From Azohydromonas australica DSM 1124 (lineage in GTDB: Bacteria; Pseudomonadota; Gammaproteobacteria; Burkholderiales; Burkholderiaceae_C), in NCBI RefSeq assembly GCF_000430725.1, contig NZ_KE387204.1:379241-443240 (forward strand): a stretch of 64,000 nt of DNA, given 5' to 3'. Numbering within the stretch: the first letter of the stretch is position 1; each line of letters opens with the position of its first letter. The notes under the pieces are model-generated. The model searched no databases, was not told where the DNA came from, and saw only the letters and a program-made list of their open reading frames with translations. The position numbers and the translations under genes were made by a program. Positions 1 through 8,812 of the stretch are shown here, piece after piece.

Positions 1-918
1 GGCGCGAGCGTGCCGCTGGCGACGTTTCCGGCGCGCGTGGTGGTGCCGCCGGCGCAGCAGCGCGTGGTGGCCGCGCCGCTGGCGGCGCTGGTGGAGGCGC
101 TGTCGGTGGCCGCGGGCGACAGCGTGCGCGCCGGGCAGGTGCTGGGCCGCTTGCGCAGTGCCGAGGCGCAGGCGCTGCAGCGCGAAGCGCTGCAGGCCGG
201 TAGCCAGGAGGAGCTGAGCCGGCTCGCGCTGCGGCGCGACGAGGCGCTGCACGCTGAGGGGCTGATCGCCGACGCGCGGCTGGAAGCCAGCCGCGCCGCG
301 CACCGCCAGGCGCTGGCCCAGGCCCAGGAGCGGCGCCAGGCGCTGCGCTTGGCCGGCGCCGGTGACGGCGAAGTGGCGCTGCGCAGCCCCATTGCCGGCA
401 CGGTGCTGGAGGTCCAGGTGAGCGTGGGCCAGCGCGTGGAGGCCGCGGCGGCGCTGCTGCGCGTGGCGCAGCTCTCGCCGCTGTGGCTGGAAGTGCAGGT
501 GCCCGCGGCGCTGGCCGACACGGTGCGCCCCGGCGACACGCTGCACGTGGCCGGCCGCGAGGCCACCGGCCGCGTGCTGCGCGTGGGCGCGGCGGCGGAC
601 CCGGCCACGCAGTCCGTGCAGGTGCGCGCGGAGCTGGCCGCCGGCGCGCGGCTGCGCCCGGGCGAGGTGGTGGAAGCGGCGCTGGCCCGCGGCGCCGCCG
701 ACGCGCCCTCCGCGGCGCTGCAGGTGCCCTCGGCCGCGCTGGTGCGCCAGGGCGACGGCGTCGCGGTGTTCGTGCAGCGCGGCGCCGGGCGCTATGCGCT
801 GGTGCCGGTGAAGCAGCTCTCCGGCGCCGGCGGGCGCAGCGTGGTCAGCGGGCTGGCGCCGGGCGCCGTGGTGGTGGTGCAGGGCACGGCGGCGCTGCTG
901 GCGCTCGCGCGCCCCTGA
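1..918 (+). CDS. RND efflux periplasmic adaptor (membrane fusion protein), 5'-truncated by window edge
   Basis: The reading frame is open from base 1, so the N-terminus lies outside the window; 305 codons are visible. The protein is a HlyD/CusB-type adaptor that bridges an inner-membrane RND pump to an outer-membrane TolC-like channel. The visible part has the split biotinyl-lipoyl half-motifs flanking an alpha-helical hairpin rich in Ala/Gln/Arg (roughly residues 50-120). The second lipoyl half reads LRSPIAGTVLEVQVSVGQRV. A beta-barrel and membrane-proximal region follows. It lies 18 bp upstream of the RND permease, so co-transcription is expected. Family is confident; the metal or drug substrate is not shown by this subunit. 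Confidence 0.87.
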   Translation, partial: GASVPLATFPARVVVPPAQQRVVAAPLAALVEALSVAAGDSVRAGQVLGRLRSAEAQALQREALQAGSQEELSRLALRRDEALHAEGLIADARLEASRAAHRQALAQAQERRQALRLAGAGDGEVALRSPIAGTVLEVQVSVGQRVEAAAALLRVAQLSPLWLEVQVPAALADTVRPGDTLHVAGREATGRVLRVGAAADPATQSVQVRAELAAGARLRPGEVVEAALARGAADAPSAALQVPSAALVRQGDGVAVFVQRGAGRYALVPVKQLSGAGGRSVVSGLAPGAVVVVQGTAALLALARP

Positions 919-936
919 GCCGCAGCCGGGGCCGCC

Positions 937-3900
937 ATGCTCTCCGCCCTCATCGCCTTCGCCCTGCGCCAGCGGCTGCTGGTGCTGATCCTGGTGGCGC
1001 TGCTGGCCGTGGCCGGCACCTTCGCCTGGCAGGGACTGCCCATCGACGCATTCCCCGACGTCTCCACGCCCCAGGTCAAGCTGATCCTCAAGGCGCCGGG
1101 CATGACGCCGGAGGAGGTGGAGTCGCGCATCACCGTGCCCATCGAGCAGGAGCTGCTGGGCATTCCGCACCAGAAGATGCTGCGCTCCACCTCCAAGTAC
1201 GCGCTGGCCGACGTCACGCTCGACTTCGAGGACGGCACGGACCTGTACTGGGCGCGCCAGCAGGTCAGCGAGCGGCTGGCGGGCGTGCTCAAGAGCCTGC
1301 CGCCGGGCGTGGACGGCGGGCTGGCGCCCATCACCACGCCGCTGGGCGAGATGTTCATGTTCACGCTGGAGGGCCCGCAACCGCTGGCCGAGAAGCGCCG
1401 CGTGCTGGACTGGGTGATCCGCCCGGCGCTGCGCACGCTGCCCGGCGTGGCCGACCTCAACAGCCTGGGCGGCCGGGTCGAGACCTTCGAGGTCGTGCCC
1501 GATCCCACCGCGCTGCTGGCGCGCGGTCTGACGCTGGCGCAGCTGGAGCGGGCGCTGGCCGCGGGCAACCGCAACGACGGCGCCGGGCGCCTGGCCGACG
1601 GCGAGCAGGCGCTGATCGTGCGCGCCGAAGGGGCGATCCAGACCCTGGACGACGTGCGCCAGACCGTGGTGCGCGCCGCCGGCGGCGCCGTGGTGCGCGT
1701 GGGCGAGCTGGCGCAGGTGCGCGCGGGCGAGCTCACGCGCTACGGCGCCGTCACGCGCGACGGCACGGGCGAGGCGGTGCAGGGCCTGGTGCTGGGCCTG
1801 CGCGGCGCCAACGCACGCGAGGTCGTGGCCGGCGTCAAGCAGCGGCTGCAGGAGCTGGCACCCGCGCTGCCGCCGGGCATGAGCGTGCAGCCCTTCTACG
1901 ACCGCTCCAGCCTGATCGAGCGCGCCGTGGGCACCGTGGGCCGCTCGCTGCTGGAGGCCGTGGCGCTGGTGCTGGTGCTGCTGATGGCCTTCCTGGGCAA
2001 CCTGCGCGCGGCGCTGGTAGTGGCGCTGATGCTGCCGCTGTCGGCGCTGGGCACCTTCGTGCTCATGCGCTGGTCCGGGCTCTCGGCCAACCTGATGAGC
2101 CTGGGCGGCCTGGCCATCGCCATCGGCATGCTCGTGGACGGCGCGGTGGTGGTGGTGGAGAACGTGGAGACCGCGCTGTCGCAGGGCGAGCGCGCGCGGC
2201 GGCTGCCGCTGCTGCACCTGGTTTACCAGGCCGCGGCGGAGACGGCCGCGCCCGTGGTCTCGGGCATCGTCGTCATCATCATCGTGTTCCTGCCGCTGCT
2301 GAGCCTGCAGGGGCTGGAAGGAAAGCTCTTCGCGCCGGTGGCGCTGACCATCGTGTTCGCGCTGGCGGTGTCGCTGCTGCTGTCGCTCACGGTGGTGCCG
2401 GTGCTGGCCTCGTGGCTGCTCAAGCCCGGGCCGGCGCACGAGACCTGGCTCGTGCGTTGGCTGCATGCGCGCTACGACCGCGTGCTGGCCTGGGCGCTGG
2501 GCCACGAGCGGCTGATGGTGGCGGGCGCCACCGCCGCGCTGGCCATCGCGCTGGGCCTGTTCGCGCTGGTGGGCAAGACTTTCTTGCCCACCCTCGACGA
2601 GGGCGACCTGATCATGCAGCTCGAAAAGCTACCCTCGATCGGGCTGGACCAGACCGTGGCGCTGGACCTGCGCGTGCAGCAGGCGGTGCTCCGGCGCGTG
2701 CCGGAGGTGCGCTCGGTGGTGGCGCGCAGCGGCGCCGACGAGCTGGGGCTGGACCCGATGGGGCTGAACCAGACCGACTCCTTCCTGGTGCTCAGGCCGC
2801 GCGAGTCGTGGCGCGTGCCCGACCCCGAGTGGCTGACGGCGCGGCTGCGCGAGGTGACGGAGGACTTTCCCGGCGTGGACGTGGCCTTCACGCAGCCCAT
2901 CGACATGCGCGTCTCGGAGATGCTCACCGGCGTGCGCGGGGACGTGGCGATCAAGATCCGCGGCCCCGAGCTGGCGCAGCTGGGCGCGCTGGCCGCGCGC
3001 ATCGAGGCGGTGGTAAGCCGCCTGGACGGCGCCACCGACACGCTGACGCTGCGCAACGACGGCGTGCAGTACCTGCAGGTGCGCATCGACCGGCTGGGCG
3101 CCGGGCGCTTCGGGCTGGACGCGGAGCAGGTGCAGGCCGAGCTGCGGCGCTGGGTGGAAGGCCAGGTGGTGGGCGTGGTGCACCGCGAGGGCCGGCGCGT
3201 GCCGCTGGTGCTGCGCGGCAGCGAGGCGCTGCGCGCGTCGCCCTCGGACTTCGAGGCGCTGCGGCTGGGCACGCCTGGCGGCGACGCCGTGCCGCTGGCC
3301 AGCGTGGCGCGGCTGCAGCGGGTGGAAGGGCCGGTGAAGATCGACCGCGAGCGCGCGCAGCGCTACGCGGTGGTGCAGGCCAACGTGCGCGGGCGCGACC
3401 TGGTGGGCTTCGTGGAGGAGGCGCGCAAGGCCGTGGCGGCGCAGGTGCCGCTGCCCGCGGGCTACGCCATCGAGTGGGGCGGGCAGTTCGAGAACCAGCA
3501 GCGCGCCGCGGCGCGGCTGGCGCTGGTCGTGCCGGTGGCGCTGGCGCTGGTGTTCTTCCTGCTGTTCTCCACCTTCGGCACGGTGCGCCAGGCGCTGCTG
3601 GTGCTGGCCAACGTGCCGCTGGCGCTCATCGGCGGCGTGGGCGCGCTGGCGCTCACGGGCGAGTACCTGTCGGTGCCGGCCTCGGTGGGCTTCATCGCGC
3701 TGCTGGGCATCGCGGTGCTCAACGGCGTGGTGATGGTGAGCCACTTCAACGAGCTGCTGGGCCGCGGGCTGCCGCTGGCGCGGGTGGTGGTGGAGGGCGC
3801 GCGGCGCCGTCTGCGCCCGGTGCTGATGACGGCGGCCATCACCGGCGCGGGGCTGGTGCCGCTGCTGTTCGCCAGCGGGCCGGGCTCGGAGATCCAGCGC

Positions 3901-4020
3901 CCGCTGGCGATCGTGGTCACCGGCGGGCTGCTGAGCTCCACGGCGCTGACGCTGCTGCTGCTGCCGCTGCTGTTCCGGCGCTTCGGGGTGGCGGCCGAAA
4001 CGCCACGAAAGGAAGGATGA
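937..4020 (+). CDS. Heavy-metal-type RND efflux permease (CzcA/CusA family)
   Basis: The predicted protein of 1027 aa has the standard RND length and layout: one N-terminal transmembrane helix, a large periplasmic domain, helices 2-6, a second periplasmic domain, and helices 8-12. The start is typical of the heavy-metal efflux branch (LPIDAFPDVSTPQVKL). It would export substrate from periplasm or cytoplasm by proton antiport as part of a tripartite pump. The TM4 proton-relay segment reads LVDGAVVVVEN, with D401 and E408. The upstream DFG aspartate of classical CzcA is replaced (GGLAIAIGMLVDG), so the exact metal class is uncertain. The gene sits between adaptor and channel genes, and the next gene starts 1 base after its stop. 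Confidence 0.93.
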   Translation: MLSALIAFALRQRLLVLILVALLAVAGTFAWQGLPIDAFPDVSTPQVKLILKAPGMTPEEVESRITVPIEQELLGIPHQKMLRSTSKYALADVTLDFEDGTDLYWARQQVSERLAGVLKSLPPGVDGGLAPITTPLGEMFMFTLEGPQPLAEKRRVLDWVIRPALRTLPGVADLNSLGGRVETFEVVPDPTALLARGLTLAQLERALAAGNRNDGAGRLADGEQALIVRAEGAIQTLDDVRQTVVRAAGGAVVRVGELAQVRAGELTRYGAVTRDGTGEAVQGLVLGLRGANAREVVAGVKQRLQELAPALPPGMSVQPFYDRSSLIERAVGTVGRSLLEAVALVLVLLMAFLGNLRAALVVALMLPLSALGTFVLMRWSGLSANLMSLGGLAIAIGMLVDGAVVVVENVETALSQGERARRLPLLHLVYQAAAETAAPVVSGIVVIIIVFLPLLSLQGLEGKLFAPVALTIVFALAVSLLLSLTVVPVLASWLLKPGPAHETWLVRWLHARYDRVLAWALGHERLMVAGATAALAIALGLFALVGKTFLPTLDEGDLIMQLEKLPSIGLDQTVALDLRVQQAVLRRVPEVRSVVARSGADELGLDPMGLNQTDSFLVLRPRESWRVPDPEWLTARLREVTEDFPGVDVAFTQPIDMRVSEMLTGVRGDVAIKIRGPELAQLGALAARIEAVVSRLDGATDTLTLRNDGVQYLQVRIDRLGAGRFGLDAEQVQAELRRWVEGQVVGVVHREGRRVPLVLRGSEALRASPSDFEALRLGTPGGDAVPLASVARLQRVEGPVKIDRERAQRYAVVQANVRGRDLVGFVEEARKAVAAQVPLPAGYAIEWGGQFENQQRAAARLALVVPVALALVFFLLFSTFGTVRQALLVLANVPLALIGGVGALALTGEYLSVPASVGFIALLGIAVLNGVVMVSHFNELLGRGLPLARVVVEGARRRLRPVLMTAAITGAGLVPLLFASGPGSEIQRPLAIVVTGGLLSSTALTLLLLPLLFRRFGVAAETPRKEG

Positions 4021-4021
4021 G

Positions 4022-4360
4022 ATGGCAACCACGGTGTGCCTGACGCTGCTCGTGCCCACGCCGGTGCAGCAGCGGGTGATCGATTTCCTGCTCGCGCAGG
4101 ACGCGGCGCAGGTGGAGTTCAGCATGCACGCGGTGGCCGCGCGCGGGCCGCTGGTGCGCATGCAGCTCGACGAAGAGCGGGTGCTGGGCTTCGCCGCGCG
4201 CACGGAGGTGAAGCTGCTGCTGCCGCAGCCCGTGTGCGAGGCGCTGCTGCCGCCGCTGCGCGCGCTGCTGGCCGGCTGCGACGGCGGCTTCTGGATCACG
4301 CCGGTACAGCGCTTCGAGGCTTTCGACGCCACCGCCGCCGCGGCGGCGGGCGCGGCATGA
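4022..4360 (+). CDS. DUF3240 family protein associated with metal RND efflux
   Basis: This 112-aa soluble protein starts 1 base after the RND permease stop and ends overlapping the next gene by ATGA. It matches the DUF3240 pattern: an N-terminal strand TVCLTLLVPTPVQQRVIDFL, and a C-terminal GFWITPVQRFEAF. Genes of this family are recurrently embedded in CzcABC-like operons. The ferredoxin-like, PII-resembling length suggests a small cytoplasmic regulator or metal-sensing accessory, but no function is established. The Ala-rich tail is probably disordered. Operon position is its strongest functional clue. Confidence 0.8.
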   Translation: MATTVCLTLLVPTPVQQRVIDFLLAQDAAQVEFSMHAVAARGPLVRMQLDEERVLGFAARTEVKLLLPQPVCEALLPPLRALLAGCDGGFWITPVQRFEAFDATAAAAAGAA

Positions 4361-5586
4361 GCGCGCGCCGCGGGGCCGTGCCGGTGCTGCTGGCCGCGGC
4401 ACTGGCCTGGCGGGCCGCCGTCGCCGCGCCGGGGCCGCTGCCGCCGCAGGCCCAGGTGCGGCAGGTGCTGGCGGCCTCGCCCGCGCTGGCCGCCGCGGCG
4501 CAGGAGCTGGAGGCCGGGCGCGCCGGCCGGCGACAGCTCCAGGCCGGTCCCAACGAGTGGGTGCTGGAGAGCAGCCTGGCGCGTCACCGCTACGGCGCGG
4601 AGCGGCCGCAGCGCGAGTGGGACATCGGGCTGTCGCGGGGCTGGCGCAGCCCGGCCAAGGCGCAGGCCGCCGAGGGCCTGGGCGCGGCGCGGCTGGCGGC
4701 GGCGCAGGTGGGCTGGCGCCAGGCGTGGCGCGAGCTGTCGCGCACGCTGCTGGAGCGCCACGTGGCTTGGCTGCAGGCACGCGAGTCCGCCGCCGTGTGG
4801 CAGTCGCAGGTGGCGCTGCTGCAGCGCCAGGCCGAGGCGGTGCAGCGCCGGCGCCGGCTGGGCGACGCGGCGCCGCTGGAGCAGCTGCAGGCCGATGCCG
4901 CCCTGGCGCAGGCCCAGGCGCAGTGGCTGCAGGCCCAGGGCCGTGCCGAGGCGCTGCGCCTGGCGCTGGCGCAGCAGTTCCGAGGGCTGGAGCCGGTGGA
5001 GCTGCCGCTGCCGCCGCCCGAAGCGCCGCGCGGCCTGGACGTGTCGGCGCTGCTGCAGGCCAGTCCCGAGCTGGAGGCCGCGCGCCAGGAGGCGCAGGTG
5101 GCGCGGGCGTTGGCGAAGCTGGAGTCGGCCGAGCGCCGCGCCGATCCGGTGCTGGGCGCGCGCGTGGGCGCGGGGCCGGCGGCGGGCGAGCGCATCGTGG
5201 GCGTGTCGCTGAGCCTGCCGCTGGGCGGCGCGTACCGCGACGCGGGCGCCCAGGCGGCTGCCGCGCGGGCGCTGGCGGCCGAGGCGCGGCAGGACGATCT
5301 GCAGCGCCGCCTGGAGGCGGAGGCCGGGCTCAGGCTGCGCGAGCGCGAGCTGGCCTACGCCGGCTGGCAGCGCCAGGAGGAGGCGGCGCGCCAGCTGGAG
5401 CGCAGCGCCCAGGGCTCCGCCCGCGGCTACGAGCTGGGCGAGGGCTCGCTGGCGGAGGTGCTGGCCGCGCGGCGCGTGGCCAACGAGCAGCGCCTGGCCG
5501 CCGCGCTGGCCGCGGTCGAGGCCTGGGCCGCGGCGTGGCGGGTGGAGCTGGAAGCGGGGCAGCTGTGGGAGGCGGAAGGGCCGTGA
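4357..5586 (+). CDS. TolC-family outer-membrane channel of the RND system (CzcC-like)
   Basis: The 409-aa product is the outer-membrane factor completing the tripartite efflux pump. I chose the ATG at 4357 because it overlaps the preceding stop as ATGA (translational coupling) and gives a signal peptide (VPVLLAAALAWRAAVAAPG). Long Ala/Gln/Arg/Leu-rich helices with two internal pseudo-repeats are visible, as expected for OEP domains (for example around residues 110-200 and 320-390). An upstream in-frame extension exists but would run through the DUF3240 gene and is rejected. Substrate cannot be read from this subunit. Confidence 0.86.
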   Translation: MSARRGAVPVLLAAALAWRAAVAAPGPLPPQAQVRQVLAASPALAAAAQELEAGRAGRRQLQAGPNEWVLESSLARHRYGAERPQREWDIGLSRGWRSPAKAQAAEGLGAARLAAAQVGWRQAWRELSRTLLERHVAWLQARESAAVWQSQVALLQRQAEAVQRRRRLGDAAPLEQLQADAALAQAQAQWLQAQGRAEALRLALAQQFRGLEPVELPLPPPEAPRGLDVSALLQASPELEAARQEAQVARALAKLESAERRADPVLGARVGAGPAAGERIVGVSLSLPLGGAYRDAGAQAAAARALAAEARQDDLQRRLEAEAGLRLRERELAYAGWQRQEEAARQLERSAQGSARGYELGEGSLAEVLAARRVANEQRLAAALAAVEAWAAAWRVELEAGQLWEAEGP

Positions 5587-5690
5587 GCCCGTGTCGCCCC
5601 GGGGCGTTCAGACAGCGTTAATCGCCCCCGGCTTCAATGGCTTGCATGGGACGGGCATGTCGCCGGTCCATGCCACGGGAGCAACGCACC

Positions 5691-5960
5691 ATGAAGCCTG
5701 ACCTCGTCACCCTCGCAGCCGCCCTGGCCCTGGTCCTGGCCGCCGGCACCGCCAGCGCCGGCCCGACCTGCCAGGCGCCCAAGGACAAGTGGATGAAGGA
5801 ATCCGATTTCAAGGCGCAGCTGGAGCGGCAGGGCTACCGCATCAAGACCTTCAAGGTCACCTCCGGACAGTGCTACGAGATCTACGGCCACGACAAGGAC
5901 GGCAAGAAGGTCGAGATCTACTTCGATCCCGCCACCGCGGCGGTGCTGGAGCGCAAGTAG
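5691..5960 (+). CDS. PepSY-domain small exported protein
   Basis: The 89-aa product has a cleavable signal peptide (LVTLAAALALVLAAGTASAG) followed by one PepSY-like domain. The domain ends in GKKVEIYFDPATAAVLERK, the usual strand carrying a DP(x)TG-type turn. PepSY proteins are periplasmic and are thought to bind or inhibit peptidases or to sense envelope state. The ATG at 5691 is preferred over one at 5637 because it begins directly before the signal peptide. It precedes a cytochrome b561-like gene and a two-component system, a recurrent neighbourhood in Burkholderiales. The two Cys (in PTCQAP and GQCYEI) could form a disulfide. Confidence 0.75.
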   Translation: MKPDLVTLAAALALVLAAGTASAGPTCQAPKDKWMKESDFKAQLERQGYRIKTFKVTSGQCYEIYGHDKDGKKVEIYFDPATAAVLERK

Positions 5961-5994
5961 GTGCGGAGCGCTTGCTGTCCACGGGAGAGCGACC

Positions 5995-6540
5995 ATGAGC
6001 ATTGCCACGCTGGAGCCGGGGAGCGCCCCGGTGGCGGTCTGGGACCGCTTCGTGCGTTTCTTTCACTGGAGCCTGGTGGCCTGTGTGCTGCTCAACCAGT
6101 TCGTGCTGGAAGAGGGCGAGGCGCCGCACCGCTGGGCCGGCTATGCCGCCGTGGCGCTGGTGCTGGCGCGGCTGGTGTGGGGTTTCGTCGGCAGCCGCCA
6201 TGCGCGCTTCGCGGATTTCTTCCCCACCCCGGCGCGGCTGCGCGCGCACCTGATGGCGCTGCGGGCGGGCCGGCCCGTGGCCTACGAAGGGCACAGCCCG
6301 CTGGGCGCGCTGATGATGCTGGCGCTCATGGCGCTGGTGCTGGCGCTGGGCCTCACGGGCTGGCTGCAGGGCACGGACGCCTTCTGGGGCGAGGAGTGGC
6401 TGGAGGAGCTGCACGAGGGGCTGGCCGCCTTGCTGATGGGGCTGGCCGGGCTGCACGCGCTGGCGGCCATCGTGCTCGGCCGCCTGGAGCGCGTGCCGCT
6501 CGTGCGCGCCATGTTCACCGGTGTCAAGCGGCGCGGGTGA
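5995..6540 (+). CDS. Cytochrome b561 / b-type domain membrane protein
   Basis: The 181-aa integral membrane protein has four predicted helices. Histidines are suitably placed for haem b binding: WDRFVRFFHWSLVACVL in helix 1, HRWAGYAAVALVLARLVWG in helix 2, LHEGLAALLMGLAGLHALAA in the last part. This is the cytochrome b/b6 (Ni/Fe-hydrogenase b-type) architecture, which transfers electrons between periplasmic partners and the quinone pool. The gene follows the PepSY gene by 34 bp and precedes the response regulator by 65 bp. Physiological partner unknown. Confidence 0.82.
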   Translation: MSIATLEPGSAPVAVWDRFVRFFHWSLVACVLLNQFVLEEGEAPHRWAGYAAVALVLARLVWGFVGSRHARFADFFPTPARLRAHLMALRAGRPVAYEGHSPLGALMMLALMALVLALGLTGWLQGTDAFWGEEWLEELHEGLAALLMGLAGLHALAAIVLGRLERVPLVRAMFTGVKRRG

Positions 6541-6605
6541 TCGCAGATCAATGCGCGCGCACCCGGTGGCGCGCACCATGAAGACGCAGATGAGGGAGAA
6601 GTGCC

Positions 6606-7280
6606 ATGCGCATCCTGTTGGCTGAAGACGACCCGCTGCTGGGCGACGGGCTGCAGGCGGGACTGACGCAGCTGGGTTTCCAGGTGGACTGGGTCCGCGA
6701 CGGCGTGGCCGCGCAGCACGAGCTGCTGGCCGAGGCGCATGCCGCGGCGGTGCTGGACCTGGGCCTGCCGCGCCGCGACGGGATGGACGTGCTGTCCGCC
6801 GTGCGCCAGGCCGGCATCCGCGTGCCGGTGCTGGTGCTCACGGCGCGCGACGGCGTGCCCGAGCGCGTGCGCGGGCTGGACATCGGCGCCGACGACTACG
6901 TGGTCAAGCCGGTGGACCTGCACGAGCTCGCGGCGCGTCTGCGCGCACTGGTGCGCCGCGCGCACGGCCAGCCGCAGGAGCGGCTGCGCGCGCAGGGCGT
7001 GGAGCTGGATGCCGCCACGCGCAGCGTCACGCTCGATGGCGCGCCGGTGCAGCTCTCCACGCGCGAGTTCGACCTGCTGCACGCGCTCATGCTCGGCGCC
7101 GGGCGGGTGCTGTCGCGCGACCAGCTGGAGCAGCAGCTCTACCGCTGGGGCCAGGAGGTGGAGAGCAACGCGGTGGAGGTGCACGTGCACCACCTGCGCC
7201 GCAAGCTGGGCGCGGGCCTGATCCAGACCGTGCGCGGCGTGGGCTACCGTCTCGCGCTGCAGCCGGCGGCGGCCTCCTGA
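6606..7280 (+). CDS. OmpR/PhoB-family response regulator
   Basis: The 224-aa protein has a receiver domain (residues 1-115) and a winged-helix DNA-binding domain (125-220). The acidic pocket is E7-D8-D9 and the phospho-acceptor is D51 in VLDLGLP; a lysine follows in DDYVVKPVDL. The C-terminal wing reads VEVHVHHLRRKLGAG, as in QseB/PmrA-type regulators. The sensor kinase gene starts one base after its stop, so they form a cognate pair. Likely targets are the adjacent PepSY/cytochrome or efflux genes; that is inference. Confidence 0.93.
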   Translation: MRILLAEDDPLLGDGLQAGLTQLGFQVDWVRDGVAAQHELLAEAHAAAVLDLGLPRRDGMDVLSAVRQAGIRVPVLVLTARDGVPERVRGLDIGADDYVVKPVDLHELAARLRALVRRAHGQPQERLRAQGVELDAATRSVTLDGAPVQLSTREFDLLHALMLGAGRVLSRDQLEQQLYRWGQEVESNAVEVHVHHLRRKLGAGLIQTVRGVGYRLALQPAAAS

Positions 7281-7281
7281 G

Positions 7282-8700
7282 ATGGCGGTGGAGGCGCCCC
7301 CGCACGCGGCGGCCGGACGGGGGCCGCTGCGCTCGCTGCAGGCCCGGCTGCTGGCGCTGCTGCTGGGCCTGGTGGGCGCGGTCTGGCTGGTGACCGCGGC
7401 GCTGACCTGGGGCGACGTGCACGACGCGCTCGACGAGCTGCTGGACGCCCACTTGGCGCAGGCGGCGGGCATGCTCGTGGCGCAGGTGCACGACGCCGAC
7501 GAGGACGACGTGGTGAACGTCCCCACGCTGCACCGCTATGCGCCGCGCGTGGCTTTCCAGGTCTGGTACGGCGACGAGCTGTGGGTGCGATCGGCGCAGG
7601 CGCCGCGGGAGCCCATGGGCGAGCCCGGCCTGGCGCCGGGATTCAGCCACCGCGAGTTCGACGGCCAGCGCTGGCGCGTGTTCACCACGCCGGGCGCGGT
7701 GCAGGGGGTGCGCATCCACGTCGCCGAGCAGGAGGGGACGCGCCACCAGATCCTGTGGGCGCTGCTGCGCAGCATGCTGTGGCCGGTGGTGCTGGCCCTG
7801 CCGCTGCTGGTGGGCGGCACCTGGTGGGCCGTGCGCCGGGGCCTGCTGCCGCTGCGCGACATGGGCGCGGCCATCGCTGCGCGCGACCCGCGCGCGCTGC
7901 AGCCGCTGCAGCTGCCGGGCTCGGCGCCGCCCAGCGAGATGGTGCCCATGCTGGACGCGCTGAACCGGCTGTTCGCGCGGATCACGCAGCTCATGGACGC
8001 CGAGCGGCGCTTCACGGCCGATGCCGCGCACGAGCTGCGCACGCCCATCGCCGCGATCCGCGCGCAGGCCCAGGTGGCGCTGGCGGCCAGCGAGGAGGCG
8101 CCGCGCCGCCATGCGCTGGAGTCGGTGCTGCTGGGCTGCGAGCGCGCCACGCGGCTGGTGGAGCAGCTGCTCACGCTCTCGCGCCTGGAGGCCTCCGCCG
8201 CGCCGGCGCTGCAGCCGCTGGCGCTGGACGAAATGGCGCGCCAGGTGCTGGCCGACGCAGCCCCCGCGGCGCTGGACCGCGGGCAGGAGCTGTGGCTGGA
8301 GGCGCAGCCCGGCTGCCGCGTGCGCGCCGAGCCGACGCTGGCTGCGGTGCTGCTGCGCAACCTGGTGGACAACGCCATCCGCTACAGCCCGCCCGGCGCG
8401 CGGGTGCAGGTAAGGCTGGCGCATGCGGGCCCGGAAGCGGGCACGCCGTCGCCCGGCCCCGTGGACGCGCCCGCGGCGGGCGTGCGGCTGTGGGTGGAGG
8501 ACAGCGGCCCGGGCCTGGACGAGGCGCAGCGCGCCCGGCTGGGCGAGCGCTTCTTCCGCGTGCTGGGCAGCGGCGCCAGCGGCAGTGGCCTGGGCTGGTC
8601 CATCGTGCGCCGCATCGCGGCGGCGCACGGGGCGCAGGTGGAGGTGGAGCGCTCGCGGGAGCTGGGCGGGCTGGCGGTGCGGGTGGATTGGCCGGGGTGA
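7282..8700 (+). CDS. Sensor histidine kinase, QseC/PmrB-like
   Basis: This 472-aa membrane kinase pairs with the upstream response regulator. It has TM1 (about 22-44), a periplasmic sensor region (about 45-155, 2CSK_N-like), TM2 (about 160-180) and a short linker. The HisKA motif DAAHELRTPIAAI carries phospho-acceptor H250. The HATPase domain has N box NLVDNAIRYSPPGA, G1 VEDSGPGLD and G2 GSGLGWSIVRRIA. The periplasmic region is rich in Asp/Glu (DADEDDVVN), which could bind cations, an inference that fits the neighbouring metal efflux genes. Confidence 0.92.
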   Translation: MAVEAPPHAAAGRGPLRSLQARLLALLLGLVGAVWLVTAALTWGDVHDALDELLDAHLAQAAGMLVAQVHDADEDDVVNVPTLHRYAPRVAFQVWYGDELWVRSAQAPREPMGEPGLAPGFSHREFDGQRWRVFTTPGAVQGVRIHVAEQEGTRHQILWALLRSMLWPVVLALPLLVGGTWWAVRRGLLPLRDMGAAIAARDPRALQPLQLPGSAPPSEMVPMLDALNRLFARITQLMDAERRFTADAAHELRTPIAAIRAQAQVALAASEEAPRRHALESVLLGCERATRLVEQLLTLSRLEASAAPALQPLALDEMARQVLADAAPAALDRGQELWLEAQPGCRVRAEPTLAAVLLRNLVDNAIRYSPPGARVQVRLAHAGPEAGTPSPGPVDAPAAGVRLWVEDSGPGLDEAQRARLGERFFRVLGSGASGSGLGWSIVRRIAAAHGAQVEVERSRELGGLAVRVDWPG

Positions 8701-8717
8701 GGCGCGATCTTGGGGAT

Positions 8718-8741
8718 GTCCGGGGAAGTCGAAAACCGGAC
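8718..8741. terminator. Possible bidirectional hairpin between convergent genes
   Basis: A 6-bp inverted repeat (GTCCGG...CCGGAC, 12-base loop) lies in the 112-bp gap between the convergent sensor kinase and PEP-CTERM genes. A second overlapping arm pair (AAGTCG...CGACTT) is present. No long T tract follows, so terminator activity is only suggested by position. Confidence 0.3.
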
Positions 8742-8812
8742 CGCCTTGCCGACTTTCGCGGGATGACGATGTTTCGCTGCAGCAGCGACCTGCCCAGGGC
8801 GGTGCCCTGGCC

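Noticed and set aside
483..4043. Very long plus-strand frame in the alternative phase across the RND genes (over 1,100 codons)
   Set aside because: Composed of Arg/Gly/Ala low-complexity residues; it is the frame shadow created by high GC at third codon positions of the RND permease.
2629..4761. Long Gln/Arg/His-rich minus-strand frame over the efflux genes
   Set aside because: No start-site signal or domain; mirrors codon bias of the opposite strand.
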